Below are positions 20,628 to 31,188 of a stretch of DNA of 64,000 nt, in pieces. The position numbers were made by a program, and so were the translations under genes. The first letter of the stretch is position 1. The number at the start of each line of letters is the position of its first letter. The notes under the pieces were generated by a model that worked only from the letters and a program-made list of their open reading frames with translations, made no database searches and had not been told where the DNA came from. The stretch is from an uncultured Paracoccaceae bacterium (GTDB lineage: Bacteria > Pseudomonadota > Alphaproteobacteria > Rhodobacterales > Rhodobacteraceae): positions 806,001 to 870,000 of the forward strand of contig CANMYO010000002.1 in assembly GCA_947502145.1 (NCBI GenBank). The letters are read 5' to 3'.

Positions 20628-21640
20628 GCGACGCACTCAAACCGCTGATCAACGCCGCTGCAGAAGGTCCGCTGACCCGCGCACAGGCCGAAACCGCGTT
20701 CGAGATCCTGTTCAATGGCGACGCGACGCCGTCACAGATCGGTGGTTTGCTGATGGCGTTGCGTACACGCGGCGAAACCGTGGACGAATATGCCGCAGCG
20801 GCGGCGGTCATGCGTGCCAAATGCCTGCCGGTTGTGGCCCCGGCTGAGGCGATCGACATCGTTGGCACCGGTGGGGATGGTAAACATACCCTTAACATCT
20901 CCACCGCGACGGCCTTTGTTGTCGCCGGCGCCGGGGTGCCTGTTGCGAAGCACGGGAACCGCAACCTGTCGTCCAAATCCGGTACCGCTGATGTGCAGGG
21001 GCAGTTGGGCATAAATGTGATGGTTGGACCCGCCGTGGTTGAGCGTGGCCTGAGAGAGGCCGGTATCGGCTTCATGATGGCACCGATGCACCACCCCGCG
21101 ATTGCTCATGTCATGCCGACACGCGCCGAACTTGGCACAAGGACGATCTTCAACATATTGGGACCGCTCACAAATCCCGCAGGGGTCAAGCGGCAGTTGA
21201 CCGGCGCGTTCAGCCGCGATCTGATCCGCCCCATGGCGGAAACATTGCTCACACTCGGGACCGAGGCGGCATGGCTCGTGCATGGCTCGGATGGCACGGA
21301 CGAACTTACCATTACCGGCCCGTCTTGGGTTGCAGCGGTCAAGGATGGCGCGGTTCATGAATTTACCGTGCATCCGGATGACTTTGGCCTCCCCGTACAT
21401 CCCTTTGAATCGATCGTCGGCGGCACCCCGTCGGATAACGCCGCCGCCTTCCGTGACCTGCTCGATGGTCAGGCCGGTGCCTACCGTGACGCTACGCTGC
21501 TGAATGCCGCGGCGGCGCTGGTTGTCGCCGGAAAGACGGATGACTTCAAGGAAGGCGTTGAAATCGCAAAGGAAAGCATTGATTCCGGGCGCGCGAAACA
21601 GGCCGTCGAAACGCTCGCCCGCGTGACCTCTGCCGCGTAA
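20624..21640 (+). CDS. trpD: anthranilate phosphoribosyltransferase
   Basis: Enzyme of 338 aa that joins anthranilate to PRPP. The PRPP/magnesium motif [14 protein letters not shown] lies near residues 82-95, with [18 protein letters not shown] and the [21 protein letters not shown] region behind. ATG 20624 overlaps the trpG stop by four bases. The stop at 21638-21640 shares its last base with the ATG of ung, so expression of ung is coupled. Confidence 0.97.
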   Translation: MSDALKPLINAAAEGPLTRAQAETAFEILFNGDATPSQIGGLLMALRTRGETVDEYAAAAAVMRAKCLPVVAPAEAIDIVGTGGDGKHTLNISTATAFVVAGAGVPVAKHGNRNLSSKSGTADVQGQLGINVMVGPAVVERGLREAGIGFMMAPMHHPAIAHVMPTRAELGTRTIFNILGPLTNPAGVKRQLTGAFSRDLIRPMAETLLTLGTEAAWLVHGSDGTDELTITGPSWVAAVKDGAVHEFTVHPDDFGLPVHPFESIVGGTPSDNAAAFRDLLDGQAGAYRDATLLNAAAALVVAGKTDDFKEGVEIAKESIDSGRAKQAVETLARVTSAA

Positions 21641-22287
21641 TGTTTGACACCTCTCGTCTGGGCGCCTGGGGCGATTTGGCGTTTTTCGCGCAGGATCTGC
21701 CCCGCATTGCGGCGACCCTGGCGCGAGAATCCACCCCGCTCTTGCCACCTCCTGCACTGACATTTGCGGCGCTGAACCTTTGCCCGCCTGATGCCACGCG
21801 GGTCGTGATCCTTGGGCAAGACCCCTACCACTCGCCGGGCAAGGCTGATGGTTTGGCGTTTTCCATTCCCGAAAGCTTTGACGGGCGTCTTGATAGTTTG
21901 GGGAATATCTTCAAAGAGATAGAGAGCGACCTTGGTGTCGCTCGCCGCAAGACCAGCCTTGATGATTGGGCGCAACAGGGCGTGCTCTTGCTCAATACCG
22001 CGCTGACGGTGCCGCAGGGGCGGCCCAAAGCGCATGCCCGCATCGGCTGGGACAGGCTGGTCGAGCAGGTGATCACCCGCCTCGCCGACCGCCCCCGCGC
22101 CTTTGTGCTGTGGGGCAAACCGGCGCAACGGTTTGATCTGGGGAATACGGATCATTTTGTCCACCGCAGCGCCCATCCTTCACCGCTTTCGGCCTATCGC
22201 GGGTTTTTCGGCAGCCGCCCATTTTCAACCGTGAACCAGTGGCTTATTGAACAGGGCGACACCGCAATTCACTGGGCCGACCGATGA
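21640..22287 (+). CDS. ung: uracil-DNA glycosylase, family 1
   Basis: DNA repair enzyme of 215 aa that removes uracil from DNA. The water-activating motif GQDPYH ([18 protein letters not shown]) and the minor-groove/Leu-intercalation loop [13 protein letters not shown] are intact. Starts with ATG sharing the last base of trpD (TAATG) and ends overlapping trpC by four bases. A DNA-repair gene inside trpG-trpD-ung-trpC-moaC-moeA is not required by function and could be a fortuitous operon insertion. Confidence 0.95.
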   Translation: MFDTSRLGAWGDLAFFAQDLPRIAATLARESTPLLPPPALTFAALNLCPPDATRVVILGQDPYHSPGKADGLAFSIPESFDGRLDSLGNIFKEIESDLGVARRKTSLDDWAQQGVLLLNTALTVPQGRPKAHARIGWDRLVEQVITRLADRPRAFVLWGKPAQRFDLGNTDHFVHRSAHPSPLSAYRGFFGSRPFSTVNQWLIEQGDTAIHWADR

Positions 22288-23096
22288 CGCAAACCATTCT
22301 CGACAAGATCAAAGCCTACAAGCTGGAAGAGGTCGCAAGCCGCAAGGCAGCGGTTCCCCTGGCCGAGGTCGAAGCCCGCGCAAACGCCGCCCCGCCCGTG
22401 CGCGGATTTGCCGACCGGTTGCGTGACGCCAGCCGCCAGGGATACGGGCTGATCGCAGAGATCAAGAAGGCCAGCCCCTCCAAGGGACTGATCCGCGCGG
22501 ATTTCGACCCGCCCGCCTTGGCGCAGGCCTATGAAGCTGGGGGGGCGACATGCCTTTCCGTCCTGACCGATGGGCCTTCTTTTCAAGGCGATGACAGTTT
22601 TCTGACCGCCGCGCGTACAGCCTGTGACCTGCCCGCTTTGCGCAAGGATTTCATGTATGACACCTATCAGGTTGCAGAGGCGCGCGCGTTGCATGCGGAT
22701 TGCATTCTGATCATCATGGCCAGCGTCTGCGACACGCAGGCAGCAGAGCTTGAAGACGCCGCCTTGGCCTGGAACATGGATGTTCTGCTGGAAGTGCATA
22801 ACGCGCAGGAACTTGAGCGTGCATCGCTTCTCAAAAGCCCGCTGATGGGGATCAACAACCGTGACCTCAACACCTTTGAAACCTCGCTTGATACGACGCG
22901 GACCCTGTCCAAGCAGGTGCCCCATGACCGCACAATCGTTGCGGAAAGCGGCCTTTCCACGCCCGAAGATCTCGCTGATCTGGCCCGTTATGGCGCCCGT
23001 ACCTACCTGATTGGCGAAAGTCTGATGCGCCAGGATGATGTGACGGCCGCAACACGTGACCTTTTGGCCAATCCGCTCTCTGGCGGGGGGATTTGA
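22284..23096 (+). CDS. trpC: indole-3-glycerol phosphate synthase
   Basis: TIM-barrel enzyme of 270 aa that closes the indole ring in tryptophan synthesis. Signatures: [15 protein letters not shown] near residues 53-67, [45 protein letters not shown] and VAESGL. It is the stand-alone form (not fused to TrpF). ATG 22284 overlaps the ung stop by four bases and the stop overlaps a TTG codon before moaC. Confidence 0.97.
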   Translation: MTQTILDKIKAYKLEEVASRKAAVPLAEVEARANAAPPVRGFADRLRDASRQGYGLIAEIKKASPSKGLIRADFDPPALAQAYEAGGATCLSVLTDGPSFQGDDSFLTAARTACDLPALRKDFMYDTYQVAEARALHADCILIIMASVCDTQAAELEDAALAWNMDVLLEVHNAQELERASLLKSPLMGINNRDLNTFETSLDTTRTLSKQVPHDRTIVAESGLSTPEDLADLARYGARTYLIGESLMRQDDVTAATRDLLANPLSGGGI

Positions 23097-23098
23097 AG

Positions 23099-23569
23099 AT
23101 GCCGCTCAGTCACTTTGACGCAGACGGCAAGGCCCATATGGTTGATGTCAGCGACAAGGAAGTTACAGCACGGGTCGCTATGGCAGAAGGGCATATAACC
23201 ATGTCTGATCAAACCCTTGCGCATGTTACTTCAGGCACCGCCAAGAAGGGTGACGTGCTGGGTACCGCACGTTTGGCCGGGATTATGGCGGCGAAGCAGA
23301 CGGCTGGCCTGATTCCGCTTTGCCACCCGCTTGCAATCAGCAAGGTCAGTGTGGATCTGACCCCGGATGCCGACTTGCCGGGCGTACGCATCACCGCAAC
23401 CGTCAAGACAACGGGTCAGACTGGGGTTGAGATGGAGGCCCTGACCGCCGTTTCCGTTGCCGCCCTGACGGTGCATGACATGGTCAAAGCCGTGCAAAAG
23501 GACACGGTGATCGGCGGCATTCGTGTAACACTCAAGGACGGCGGAAAATCAGGCCGGTATCAGGCATGA
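23099..23569 (+). CDS. moaC: cyclic pyranopterin monophosphate synthase
   Basis: Enzyme of 156 aa for the first committed part of molybdenum cofactor synthesis (with MoaA). Family motifs: [72 protein letters not shown] 23099 is preferred; a TTG at 23093 overlapping the trpC stop is an alternative that adds two residues. It follows trpC at two bases and overlaps moeA by four. Confidence 0.95.
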   Translation: MPLSHFDADGKAHMVDVSDKEVTARVAMAEGHITMSDQTLAHVTSGTAKKGDVLGTARLAGIMAAKQTAGLIPLCHPLAISKVSVDLTPDADLPGVRITATVKTTGQTGVEMEALTAVSVAALTVHDMVKAVQKDTVIGGIRVTLKDGGKSGRYQA

Positions 23570-24738
23570 TCCCTGTCGCTGAGGCGCAGGCGCTTTGCCT
23601 CCGAGGTCTGACCCCGCTGGCGACAGAAACGATCCCTTTACGCAATGCAGCCGGGCGGATGCTGGCAGCCCCCGTCACGGCCCATCGCCAACAGCCCCCC
23701 TTTGCCGCTTCTGCCATGGATGGCTATGCCATTGACGCAGCGACACTTGCGCCCGGCGCGACGTTCACGGTGATCGGCGAAGCTGCGGCCGGTCACGGGT
23801 GGTCAGGCGAAATCGCGCAGGGTCAGGCCCTGCGCATCTTTACCGGTGCGCCAGTGCCTACCGGTGCAAATCATGTTGTTATTCAAGAAGATGTGCGCCG
23901 GGACGGTGATTGCATTACTGTTCTGAATAGCCTTGGCGACGGCCCCAATATCCGCCCCGCCGGCGCTGATTTTGGCGCAGATTTCACCCTGGAAGCGCCG
24001 CGACGGCTTTCTCCCGCTGATCTTGCCCTGCTGGCTGCAATGAACGCCGACAAGGTGGTCGTGACCCGCAAACCCAGTGTTGCGCTGATTGCGACCGGGG
24101 ATGAATTGGTCATACCCGGAGGTGCGCCACGCGGCGACCAGATCATCGCCTCAAACATTTTTGGGCTGAAGGCCATGGCAGAAGCCGCTGGTGCGACGGT
24201 GCGGATTCTGCCGATTGCCGCGGACAATGATCCGGCTCTTGCACTGGCGTTTGAACTCGCGGCGGGGGCCGACATTATCGTCAGCATCGGCGGCGCATCT
24301 GTCGGCGATCATGATCTGGTCAGCAATGCTGCGCAAAAGCATGGCATCACGCTTGATTTTCACAAGATCGCCATGCGCCCCGGCAAACCACTGATGCTGG
24401 GACATAATGGGGCCGCACCATTTTTGGGCCTGCCGGGCAATCCGGTGTCTGCCATGGTGTGCGGGCATTTGTTCCTGTTGCCGATGGTGCGCGCAATGTT
24501 GGGCGATCAAACCCCCTTGCCAGCAATCACGCGCGCTCAGCTAACCGGTGCGCTTGGACCCAATGGCCCGCGCGCCCACTATATGCGTGCGCACACTGAT
24601 GGCGATCAGGTCACGCCCTTTGACCGGCAAGACAGCGCGCTGTTGTCAGTTCTCACGCAGGCCAATTGTCTGGCCATCCGACCGCCCCATGACCCGGCGC
24701 GCAAGGCCGGCGACAGAATTGACATCATCGCGATTTGA
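23566..24738 (+). CDS. moeA: molybdopterin molybdotransferase
   Basis: Enzyme of 390 aa that inserts molybdate into adenylylated molybdopterin. Motifs include [13 protein letters not shown] (N-terminal domain), [31 protein letters not shown] (catalytic domain III), GGASVGDHD and [11 protein letters not shown], ending with the short C-terminal barrel. ATG 23566 overlaps moaC by four bases. It ends the trpG-moeA run. Genes for molybdenum cofactor here and tungstate import at the window start could supply the same enzymes, which is only an inference. Confidence 0.95.
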   Translation: MIPVAEAQALCLRGLTPLATETIPLRNAAGRMLAAPVTAHRQQPPFAASAMDGYAIDAATLAPGATFTVIGEAAAGHGWSGEIAQGQALRIFTGAPVPTGANHVVIQEDVRRDGDCITVLNSLGDGPNIRPAGADFGADFTLEAPRRLSPADLALLAAMNADKVVVTRKPSVALIATGDELVIPGGAPRGDQIIASNIFGLKAMAEAAGATVRILPIAADNDPALALAFELAAGADIIVSIGGASVGDHDLVSNAAQKHGITLDFHKIAMRPGKPLMLGHNGAAPFLGLPGNPVSAMVCGHLFLLPMVRAMLGDQTPLPAITRAQLTGALGPNGPRAHYMRAHTDGDQVTPFDRQDSALLSVLTQANCLAIRPPHDPARKAGDRIDIIAI

Positions 24739-24765
24739 ACGCCCGGCCCAAGGCGCCATGATTTG

Positions 24766-24794
24766 TTGACACAAAACAAGAACACAGATAGAAC
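24766..24794 (+). promoter_or_regulatory. lexA promoter with alphaproteobacterial LexA box
   Basis: GAAC-N7-GAAC at 24780-24794 (equivalent to GTTC-N7-GTTC on the other strand) is the direct-repeat LexA box of alphaproteobacteria. A -35 TTGACA at 24766-24771 is followed 17 bases later by TAGAAC (24789-24794) as -10, so bound LexA would cover the core promoter. lexA begins 47 bases downstream, consistent with autorepression. Confidence 0.9.
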
Positions 24795-24841
24795 ATACGC
24801 AAAACGTACTGCCAAAAGTAACGTATATTGCGAGGCTTGCT

Positions 24842-25528
24842 ATGCTGACAAAGAAACAACTCGATCTTCTGGAATTCATCCACAAGCGGGTGCAGCGCGA
24901 CGGTGTTCCACCCAGCTTTGACGAAATGAAAGAAGCGCTGGATCTGCGGTCCAAATCGGGGATTCACCGCCTGATTACCGCGCTCGAAGAACGCGGGTTC
25001 ATTCGCCGCCTTGCCCATCGGGCCCGCGCGCTTGAGATTGTCAAATTACCCGATGCGATGGCTGGCAAACCGGGGTTTTCCCCACGGGTGATTGACGGGG
25101 ATAGACCGGACGATATTCCTGCAAATGCCAATCCGGTGGCGATTGCCGCGGTTGAACTCAATGTCATGGGGCGGATTGCGGCGGGTGTACCCATTGCCGC
25201 CATTTCCGAGGTGTCCCACAGTGTTGCCGTGCCGCAGACGATGCTGGGGCAAGGCGAACATTACGCGCTTGAGGTGAAAGGCGACTCGATGATCGAGGCT
25301 GGGATCAACAATGGTGACGTCGTGGTGATCCGCGAAACCTCTGTTGCGGACAACGGCGACATTGTAGTCGCACTGGTCGAAGATCAGGAAGCGACGCTCA
25401 AGCGGTACCGCCGCAACGGCTCTACCATTGCGCTCGAAGCTGCCAACCCGGCCTATGAAACGCGCATCTTCCGTGACGATCAGGTCAAGGTTCAGGGCCG
25501 TCTGGTGGGGTTGATCCGCACTTACTAG
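24842..25528 (+). CDS. lexA: SOS-response repressor and self-cleaving protease LexA
   Basis: Repressor of 228 aa. The winged helix at residues 1-65 begins [17 protein letters not shown]. The Ala114-Gly115 bond in RIAAGVP is the predicted cleavage site. The catalytic Ser149 lies in KGDSMIEAG and Lys187 in ATLKRY. It is preceded by its own LexA box. A stretch after the DNA-binding domain (about 71-105) is longer than in Enterobacteria, as usual for alphaproteobacteria. It converges with comEC, with one base between the stops. Confidence 0.97.
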   Translation: MLTKKQLDLLEFIHKRVQRDGVPPSFDEMKEALDLRSKSGIHRLITALEERGFIRRLAHRARALEIVKLPDAMAGKPGFSPRVIDGDRPDDIPANANPVAIAAVELNVMGRIAAGVPIAAISEVSHSVAVPQTMLGQGEHYALEVKGDSMIEAGINNGDVVVIRETSVADNGDIVVALVEDQEATLKRYRRNGSTIALEAANPAYETRIFRDDQVKVQGRLVGLIRTY

Positions 25529-25529
25529 G

Positions 25530-27659
25530 CTATTCAGACTGGCTTGCGAGGGTCGCCTCTGGCGGCCCTTCTGCGTTTTGGCGGTACAGTATCGCAGGAA
25601 TGTCATGGTCACGGCTGGCATGCACGTTCCAGGGGCGCACGCCGGTCATGTCCCGTGCCGTTGTGATATGCAAATCGCCGTTGTCATCCAGATCAAGCGC
25701 GACGGCACCAACCGCACGCAGCGCGGCGACGTCCAGCACCAGACAGGTGCGCGGCGCCTCAACGCGTTGATTGCTCACCAGAATATCCGCGCCACCGCAT
25801 CCGGACAATGCCGCGAGGGCCGTCTTGCCCGATACCTGCACGATCCGCCAGTCTCCGATGCGGGCGCGTGCCATACGGCCCTCGCCTTGCACCCCGTCGC
25901 GGCCATGCGCGACGTCCTGTGCCACTGGCCAGCCGTCATTCTCAAGCCAGATGCCTGCAACAAATCCATCGCCCTTTGCCTTGGACAGGTCGCGCCCAGC
26001 TGGCGTCATCTGTCCCAACAACCCGCCGCTGTCTGCAACAAGGATGGCCGGTCGCTGGGTCTGAACCCACATGACCATTGCCAGCATGGTGGCCGCGACG
26101 CCAGCCCAGCGGATGCGACCCTGAACAAGGATCAACCAGATCATCCCGACTGAAAGCACCGCCAGGACACTCCCGTCCGGTGCCTTGACGTGGCTCAGCG
26201 CCCCGTCTTGCGCGGAAACGGTGTGGGCGACAAACAGGATCCAGCGCAAGCCCAGTTCCATGACCCAAAGCCCGATCCCCCACAGGCCCAGCGGTGCAAG
26301 ACAGGCGGCAACCACTGCTGCCGGCATCACCATGACACCCATGAGCGGCACGCTAAGCAGGTTGGCGATGAGCCCGTAGTGCGCGATCTGGTTGAAATGT
26401 GCCGCCGCAATCGGCGCCGTCGCGAGCCCGGCAACAAAGGAAGAGATGACCACGGAGAGGACCGCCCGGAGCCAGCCCGGCCAATGGTGCAGATCGACGT
26501 GGCGCATCAGGCCAAAAACAACGACCAGCGCCGTCGTTGCAGCAAATGACATCTGGAACCCCGGCCCCATCAGCGCCTCGGGATGCAGGAAAAGCACCAC
26601 GATCGCCGCCATTGCGACAGCCCGCAGGGTCAGCGCCCGCCGGTCCAGCAAGATCGCCACAAACATGGTTGTGACCATGATATAGGCGCGCTCGGTCGCA
26701 ACATTGCCGCCGGAAAGGGCCAGATACCCCGCACCAACGGTAATTGCCGTGACAGCGGCCAATTTCTTGACGGGGAATCGCAGCGCCGCCCAGGGAAACA
26801 GGGCCAGACCATAGCGAACCACGGCGAAAACAAACCCAGTCAGCAACCCCATGTGCAGACCGGAAATCGCGAGCAGGTGAGCGAGGTTCGAAGCCCGCAA
26901 ATCGCGCAGCGTATCCTGCCCCATACCGGATCTGTCACCGGTCATGATGGCCGCGGCAAAGGCACCGGTTTCGCCGGGCATTTCAGCCTGCACCGCAGCA
27001 GAGATCCGCATCCGTTGTGTGAATATCCACAATCGCCAGCCATCAGGTTCAGCCAGCGCGCTGCGCAGGACGGGATTGCGGGTGTATCCGACGGCGCCAA
27101 GACGCTCAAAGAATGCATGCCGCCGGAAATCAAATCCGCCCGGTTCTGCCGGACCCGACGGCGGCGACAGATGGCCGGTTGTCATGATCATGTCGCCCGG
27201 TAACACGCGGGCAAGTGGCTGTTCCCCATGGAGCGACACACGCACCCGCGCAGGCATCCGGTGCGGCGCGATGCGCTCGAGCCGCACCTGGTCCAAAGTG
27301 ATCCGTGGTGCGTCGCTGGCAGAGCGGTCGATCTTGACGACGCGTCCTTCGATTGGCCCGTAGTAGCGGAACGTCAAAACCGGTGCATCAACCGTGACGG
27401 TTTGCCATTTGGCCAGACCGGCCCCGGCCAGGATCAACACGATGCCGATCACCAGTGGCTGCAGGGCCAAGGGCACAACCCGCACAGCCGTTGCCAACGC
27501 GACCGCTACCAGGGCGAGCGACCACCACACGAATATGTCCGGTTCAAACCGAAGCGAGAAATACCCACCGATCCCGATAGCCAGACAGACGGGCACCCAG
27601 CCGAACAACGCGCCGCGCTGCGCCAGCGCTGCTTCATGCAATTGGCGAAGGCCCTGCAC
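25530..27659 (-). CDS. ComEC/Rec2 family competence-type channel protein
   Basis: Polytopic membrane protein of 709 aa. The N-terminal DUF4131 region with an OB-like fold lies at about 40-200, followed by the ComEC channel core (LLAISGLHMGLLTGFVF, LALSGGNVATERAYIM, MSFAATTALVVVFGL). Family members move single-stranded DNA across the inner membrane. The C-terminal portion (LVADSGGLLGQMTP onwards) occupies the place of the metallo-beta-lactamase-like domain but lacks an HxHxDH motif, so nuclease activity is unlikely. Divergent from gltX. Confidence 0.85.
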   Translation of the reverse strand: MQGLRQLHEAALAQRGALFGWVPVCLAIGIGGYFSLRFEPDIFVWWSLALVAVALATAVRVVPLALQPLVIGIVLILAGAGLAKWQTVTVDAPVLTFRYYGPIEGRVVKIDRSASDAPRITLDQVRLERIAPHRMPARVRVSLHGEQPLARVLPGDMIMTTGHLSPPSGPAEPGGFDFRRHAFFERLGAVGYTRNPVLRSALAEPDGWRLWIFTQRMRISAAVQAEMPGETGAFAAAIMTGDRSGMGQDTLRDLRASNLAHLLAISGLHMGLLTGFVFAVVRYGLALFPWAALRFPVKKLAAVTAITVGAGYLALSGGNVATERAYIMVTTMFVAILLDRRALTLRAVAMAAIVVLFLHPEALMGPGFQMSFAATTALVVVFGLMRHVDLHHWPGWLRAVLSVVISSFVAGLATAPIAAAHFNQIAHYGLIANLLSVPLMGVMVMPAAVVAACLAPLGLWGIGLWVMELGLRWILFVAHTVSAQDGALSHVKAPDGSVLAVLSVGMIWLILVQGRIRWAGVAATMLAMVMWVQTQRPAILVADSGGLLGQMTPAGRDLSKAKGDGFVAGIWLENDGWPVAQDVAHGRDGVQGEGRMARARIGDWRIVQVSGKTALAALSGCGGADILVSNQRVEAPRTCLVLDVAALRAVGAVALDLDDNGDLHITTARDMTGVRPWNVHASRDHDIPAILYRQNAEGPPEATLASQSE

Positions 27660-27738
27660 TTGTCACCGCCCTTTCAAATGCTTATCCCGCGTGGAACTTC
27701 ACTTTGCCCATTCACCGTAAATCAAAGGTTAACGCCAT

Positions 27739-29133
27739 ATGACCGTCGTGACCCGCTTTGCCCCTTCTCCCACTGGTGCCCTGCATATCGGCGGCGCGCG
27801 CACGGCCCTGTTCAATTGGCTTTATGCACGGGGTCGCGGCGGAAAGTTCCTGTTGCGGATCGAGGATACCGACAAGGCGCGCTCAACTGCGGAAAACAGG
27901 CAGGCCATTCTGGATGGTCTGACTTGGCTGGGGCTTGATTGGGATGGTGAACCGCTTTCGCAAGCGGAAGCTGCAGATCGCCATATCGCGGTGGCCCATG
28001 AGCTGCTGGCGCAGGGCCGCGCATATAAGTGTTTCGCGACTCCGGCCGAGATTGAGGCGTTCCGCGAAACAGCCCGCGCGGAAAAAACGTCAACGCTGTT
28101 CCGCTCACCCTGGCGGGACGTTCCGCAAGATCAGCATCCCGATGCACCGTTTGTTGTGCGGATCAAGGCCCCGCGTACAGGGCAGACCACCCTGAAGGAT
28201 CAGGTGCAGGGCGATGTGACGTGGTCCAACGATCAGCTGGATGACATGATCCTGCTGCGCTCAGACGGATCGCCCGTCTATATGCTGGCGGTCGTTGTGG
28301 ATGACCACGATATGGGCGTGACACATGTGATTCGTGGCGATGATCACCTCGCCAATGCCTTCCGCCAAAACATGATTTACGAGGCGATGGGCTGGGACAA
28401 GCCCACACTGGCACATATCCCGCTGATCTACGGTCCCGACGGCAAGAAACTGTCCAAGCGCCACGGCGCAACGGGCGCGGCTGAATATCAGGCGATGGGC
28501 TATCCAGCGGCAGGGATGCGCAACTATCTGGCGCGCCTTGGGTGGAGCCATGGTGATGATGAGTTCTTTTCGGATGCGCAGGCCCGCGCATGGTTTGATC
28601 TGCCGGCAATCGGCAAATCCCCCGCACGGTTCGATTTCAAGAAGCTTGAAAATATATGTGGGCAGCATATCGCTGCCGCGGACGATGCTGCACTGCTGCA
28701 TGAAATTGCCGATTTCCTGGCCGCGACGGGAAAAAAACCGCTAAGCCCTCAGCAGCATGACGGTCTTTTGCGAGCGATGTATTGCCTCAAGGAACGCGCA
28801 AAGACTATTCCGGAACTCCTTGAAAAGGGGCACTTTATCCTGACTTCTCGCCCGATTGAGCGGGATGAAAAGGCGGATAAGGCACTTGATACGGTATCCC
28901 GTGGCATACTGTCCGAATTGACGCCGCAGTTGCAAACTGCTAGCTGGAAGCGCAGCACGCTGGAGGAACTTGTTTCGGCCTTGGCCACGCGCCACGAGAC
29001 GAAACTGGGCAAGCTGGCCGGACCGCTTCGCGCGGCTTTGGCAGGTCGCTCTGTATCTCCCAGTGTTTTCGACATGATGCTCGTGCTTGGCCGGGATGAA
29101 ACCATATCCCGTCTGGCGGAGGCTTCTGTCTGA
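27739..29133 (+). CDS. gltX: glutamate--tRNA ligase
   Basis: Class I aminoacyl-tRNA synthetase of 464 aa. The HIGH-type motif appears in [18 protein letters not shown] (from about residue 10), with IEDTDKARS after it, and the KMSKS-type motif is KKLSKRHG near residue 235. ATG 27739 has a purine-rich AAAGG 10 bases upstream. A second gltX or a nondiscriminating role on tRNA-Gln is common in this group and cannot be judged here. Confidence 0.95.
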   Translation: MTVVTRFAPSPTGALHIGGARTALFNWLYARGRGGKFLLRIEDTDKARSTAENRQAILDGLTWLGLDWDGEPLSQAEAADRHIAVAHELLAQGRAYKCFATPAEIEAFRETARAEKTSTLFRSPWRDVPQDQHPDAPFVVRIKAPRTGQTTLKDQVQGDVTWSNDQLDDMILLRSDGSPVYMLAVVVDDHDMGVTHVIRGDDHLANAFRQNMIYEAMGWDKPTLAHIPLIYGPDGKKLSKRHGATGAAEYQAMGYPAAGMRNYLARLGWSHGDDEFFSDAQARAWFDLPAIGKSPARFDFKKLENICGQHIAAADDAALLHEIADFLAATGKKPLSPQQHDGLLRAMYCLKERAKTIPELLEKGHFILTSRPIERDEKADKALDTVSRGILSELTPQLQTASWKRSTLEELVSALATRHETKLGKLAGPLRAALAGRSVSPSVFDMMLVLGRDETISRLAEASV

Positions 29134-29223
29134 AACGGAATCGTTACCAAAGGCGGTTAACGACTTGGCTGACCAAGAAACCTGCGTGGGTAGACCTACT
29201 CAACGCCGACATGGGGAATAAAC

Positions 29224-30513
29224 ATGGCCGATAAAACCGCGACCTTAACGATTGACGGAAACGCATTCGAGTTGCCGATCCACTCACCCACCGCGGGCCC
29301 CGATGTTATCGACATCCGCAAACTCTATGCCCAGGCTGGCGTGTTTACCTATGACCCGGGCTTCACGTCCACTGCATCCACGGACAGCACGATCACCTTC
29401 ATCGATGGTGGCAAGGGCGAACTGCTGCACCGCGGTTATCCGATTGATCAGCTGGCAGGCAAATCGCACTATCTCGAAGTGTGTTACTTGCTGCTGTATG
29501 GTGAGCTGCCAACCGCTGCGCAGCTTGAAGATTTCGAAGCGCGCGTCACAAATCACACGATGCTGCATGAGCAGATGATGAACTTTTTCCGTGGGTTCCG
29601 GCGCGATGCGCATCCCATGGCCATCATGGTGGGTGTGGTTGGCGCAATGTCCGCGTTCTATCACGATTCCACTGACATTTCGGACCCATGGCAGCGCGAG
29701 GTCGCCTCAATTCGGCTGATTGCCAAGATGCCGACAATCGCGGCCATGGCCTATAAATACCACGTGGGTCAGCCATTTGTTTACCCCAAGAACAGCCTCG
29801 ATTACGCGTCCAACTTTTTGCATATGTGCTTTAGCGTTCCGGCAGAGGAATATCATCCTGACCCGATCCTTGCCCGTGCGATGGATCGGATTTTTACGCT
29901 GCACGCGGATCATGAACAGAACGCCTCGACTTCAACGGTGCGTCTAGCGTCTTCTTCCGGGGCCAACCCGTTTGCCTGTATCGCTGCCGGCATTGCCTGC
30001 CTTTGGGGGCCGGCGCATGGTGGCGCCAATCAGGCCTGCCTTGAGATGCTACGCGAAATCGGCACCGTGGACCGGATTCCGGAGTTCATCGCCCGCGCGA
30101 AGGACAAGGAAGACCCGTTCCGCCTGATGGGCTTTGGCCATCGCGTCTACAAGAACTTCGACCCGCGCGCGACAGTGATGAAGGAAAGCGCCGATGAGGT
30201 GCTGGACCTGCTTGGCGTTGAAAACAACCCCATCCTTCAGGTCGCCAAAGAGTTGGAAAAAGCCGCGCTTGCTGATCCCTATTTTGCAGACAAGAAGCTG
30301 TTCCCGAATGTGGATTTCTATTCCGGCATCATTCTTGAGGCGATGGGCTTTCCCACATCGATGTTCACACCGATCTTTGCGCTCAGCCGGACCGTCGGCT
30401 GGATTTCGCAGTGGAAGGAACAGCTCAGCGATCCGCAGCTCAAGATCGGGCGCCCCCGTCAACTCTATTTGGGTGAGACGCTGCGTGACTACATTGACAT
30501 CGAAAACCGCTAG
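29224..30513 (+). CDS. gltA: citrate synthase
   Basis: Type II citrate synthase of 429 aa, entering acetyl-CoA into the TCA cycle. Active-site His and Asp regions are visible: [28 protein letters not shown] and [29 protein letters not shown], and PNVDFYSGI. The extended N-terminal beta domain ([16 protein letters not shown]) is typical of the NADH-sensitive Gram-negative hexamer. Intergenic region 29134-29223 carries the partial inverted repeat CGTTACC/GGTTAACG, of uncertain meaning. Confidence 0.97.
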   Translation: MADKTATLTIDGNAFELPIHSPTAGPDVIDIRKLYAQAGVFTYDPGFTSTASTDSTITFIDGGKGELLHRGYPIDQLAGKSHYLEVCYLLLYGELPTAAQLEDFEARVTNHTMLHEQMMNFFRGFRRDAHPMAIMVGVVGAMSAFYHDSTDISDPWQREVASIRLIAKMPTIAAMAYKYHVGQPFVYPKNSLDYASNFLHMCFSVPAEEYHPDPILARAMDRIFTLHADHEQNASTSTVRLASSSGANPFACIAAGIACLWGPAHGGANQACLEMLREIGTVDRIPEFIARAKDKEDPFRLMGFGHRVYKNFDPRATVMKESADEVLDLLGVENNPILQVAKELEKAALADPYFADKKLFPNVDFYSGIILEAMGFPTSMFTPIFALSRTVGWISQWKEQLSDPQLKIGRPRQLYLGETLRDYIDIENR

Positions 30514-30546
30514 GTCGCGGGGTCGCCATTGGGCGGCCACCAGACA

Positions 30547-31056
30547 ATGTTAAGCACGGCGCGGCTGTTGCTGCGCCCTGCCCGGCCTACCGATCTGGAC
30601 GATATGTTCGCGATCTACGGAAACCCTGATGCGATGCGGTATTGGTCAACCGCGCCGCACCCCGACCGGGAAACGACGGCCGCGCAATTGGATCGTGTCA
30701 TCGCCGGCAACGCACGGCAGACCAAGGAATTTGGCAAACCAACCTACCTGATGTTTGAATGCGAAGGGCGGATGATCGGCTCTGGCGGGTTGTACCGAGA
30801 CGACGAAATCGGGTTCATTCTGCATCCGGAGTATTGGCGGCGTGGTTTTGCCCGAGAGGCAATGACCGCGTTGATCCCGTTCCTGTTCAAGACCACTGGT
30901 CTGGATCAGCTGACTGCCGACGCGGACCCGAACAATGCGGCGTCCTGCGGGCTGCTGATGTCGCTTGGCTTTCGCGAAACCCATCGGGCAAAGAACACCT
31001 TCTGCATTGACGATGTCTGGTCGGACAGCGTGTATTTCCGGCTGGATCGCGGTTAA
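30547..31056 (+). CDS. GNAT family N-acetyltransferase
   Basis: Protein of 169 aa of the acetyltransferase_3 (RimJ/RimL-like) type: TARLLLRPARPTDLDDMFAIYGNPDAMRYW at the N-terminus, GFILHPEYWRRGFAREAMTALIPFLF with the acetyl-CoA loop, and DADPNNAASCGLLMSLGFRE near the end. Substrate unknown; the family acetylates protein N-termini, antibiotics or small amines. ATG 30547 is preferred over an upstream TTG in frame. A stem-loop GGTCGCC/GGCGGCC (30521-30538) separates it from gltA. Confidence 0.85.
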   Translation: MLSTARLLLRPARPTDLDDMFAIYGNPDAMRYWSTAPHPDRETTAAQLDRVIAGNARQTKEFGKPTYLMFECEGRMIGSGGLYRDDEIGFILHPEYWRRGFAREAMTALIPFLFKTTGLDQLTADADPNNAASCGLLMSLGFRETHRAKNTFCIDDVWSDSVYFRLDRG

Positions 31057-31188
31057 TCCAACCCAATTCGACAGACTTTCCCAATTTTGGAAACAAGTCG
31101 CGATGACGGTCCGATAACATCCGTTTTTGGCCTCATTTCCGCCGTGTCGCAGCTTCACAGCAGGGTCAGCTAAATTGGAGAAATACAC

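Noticed and set aside
29134-29223. LacI-type operator before gltA
   Set aside because: The CGTTACC/GGTTAACG pair does not centre on CG with the half-site seen at the gap genes.
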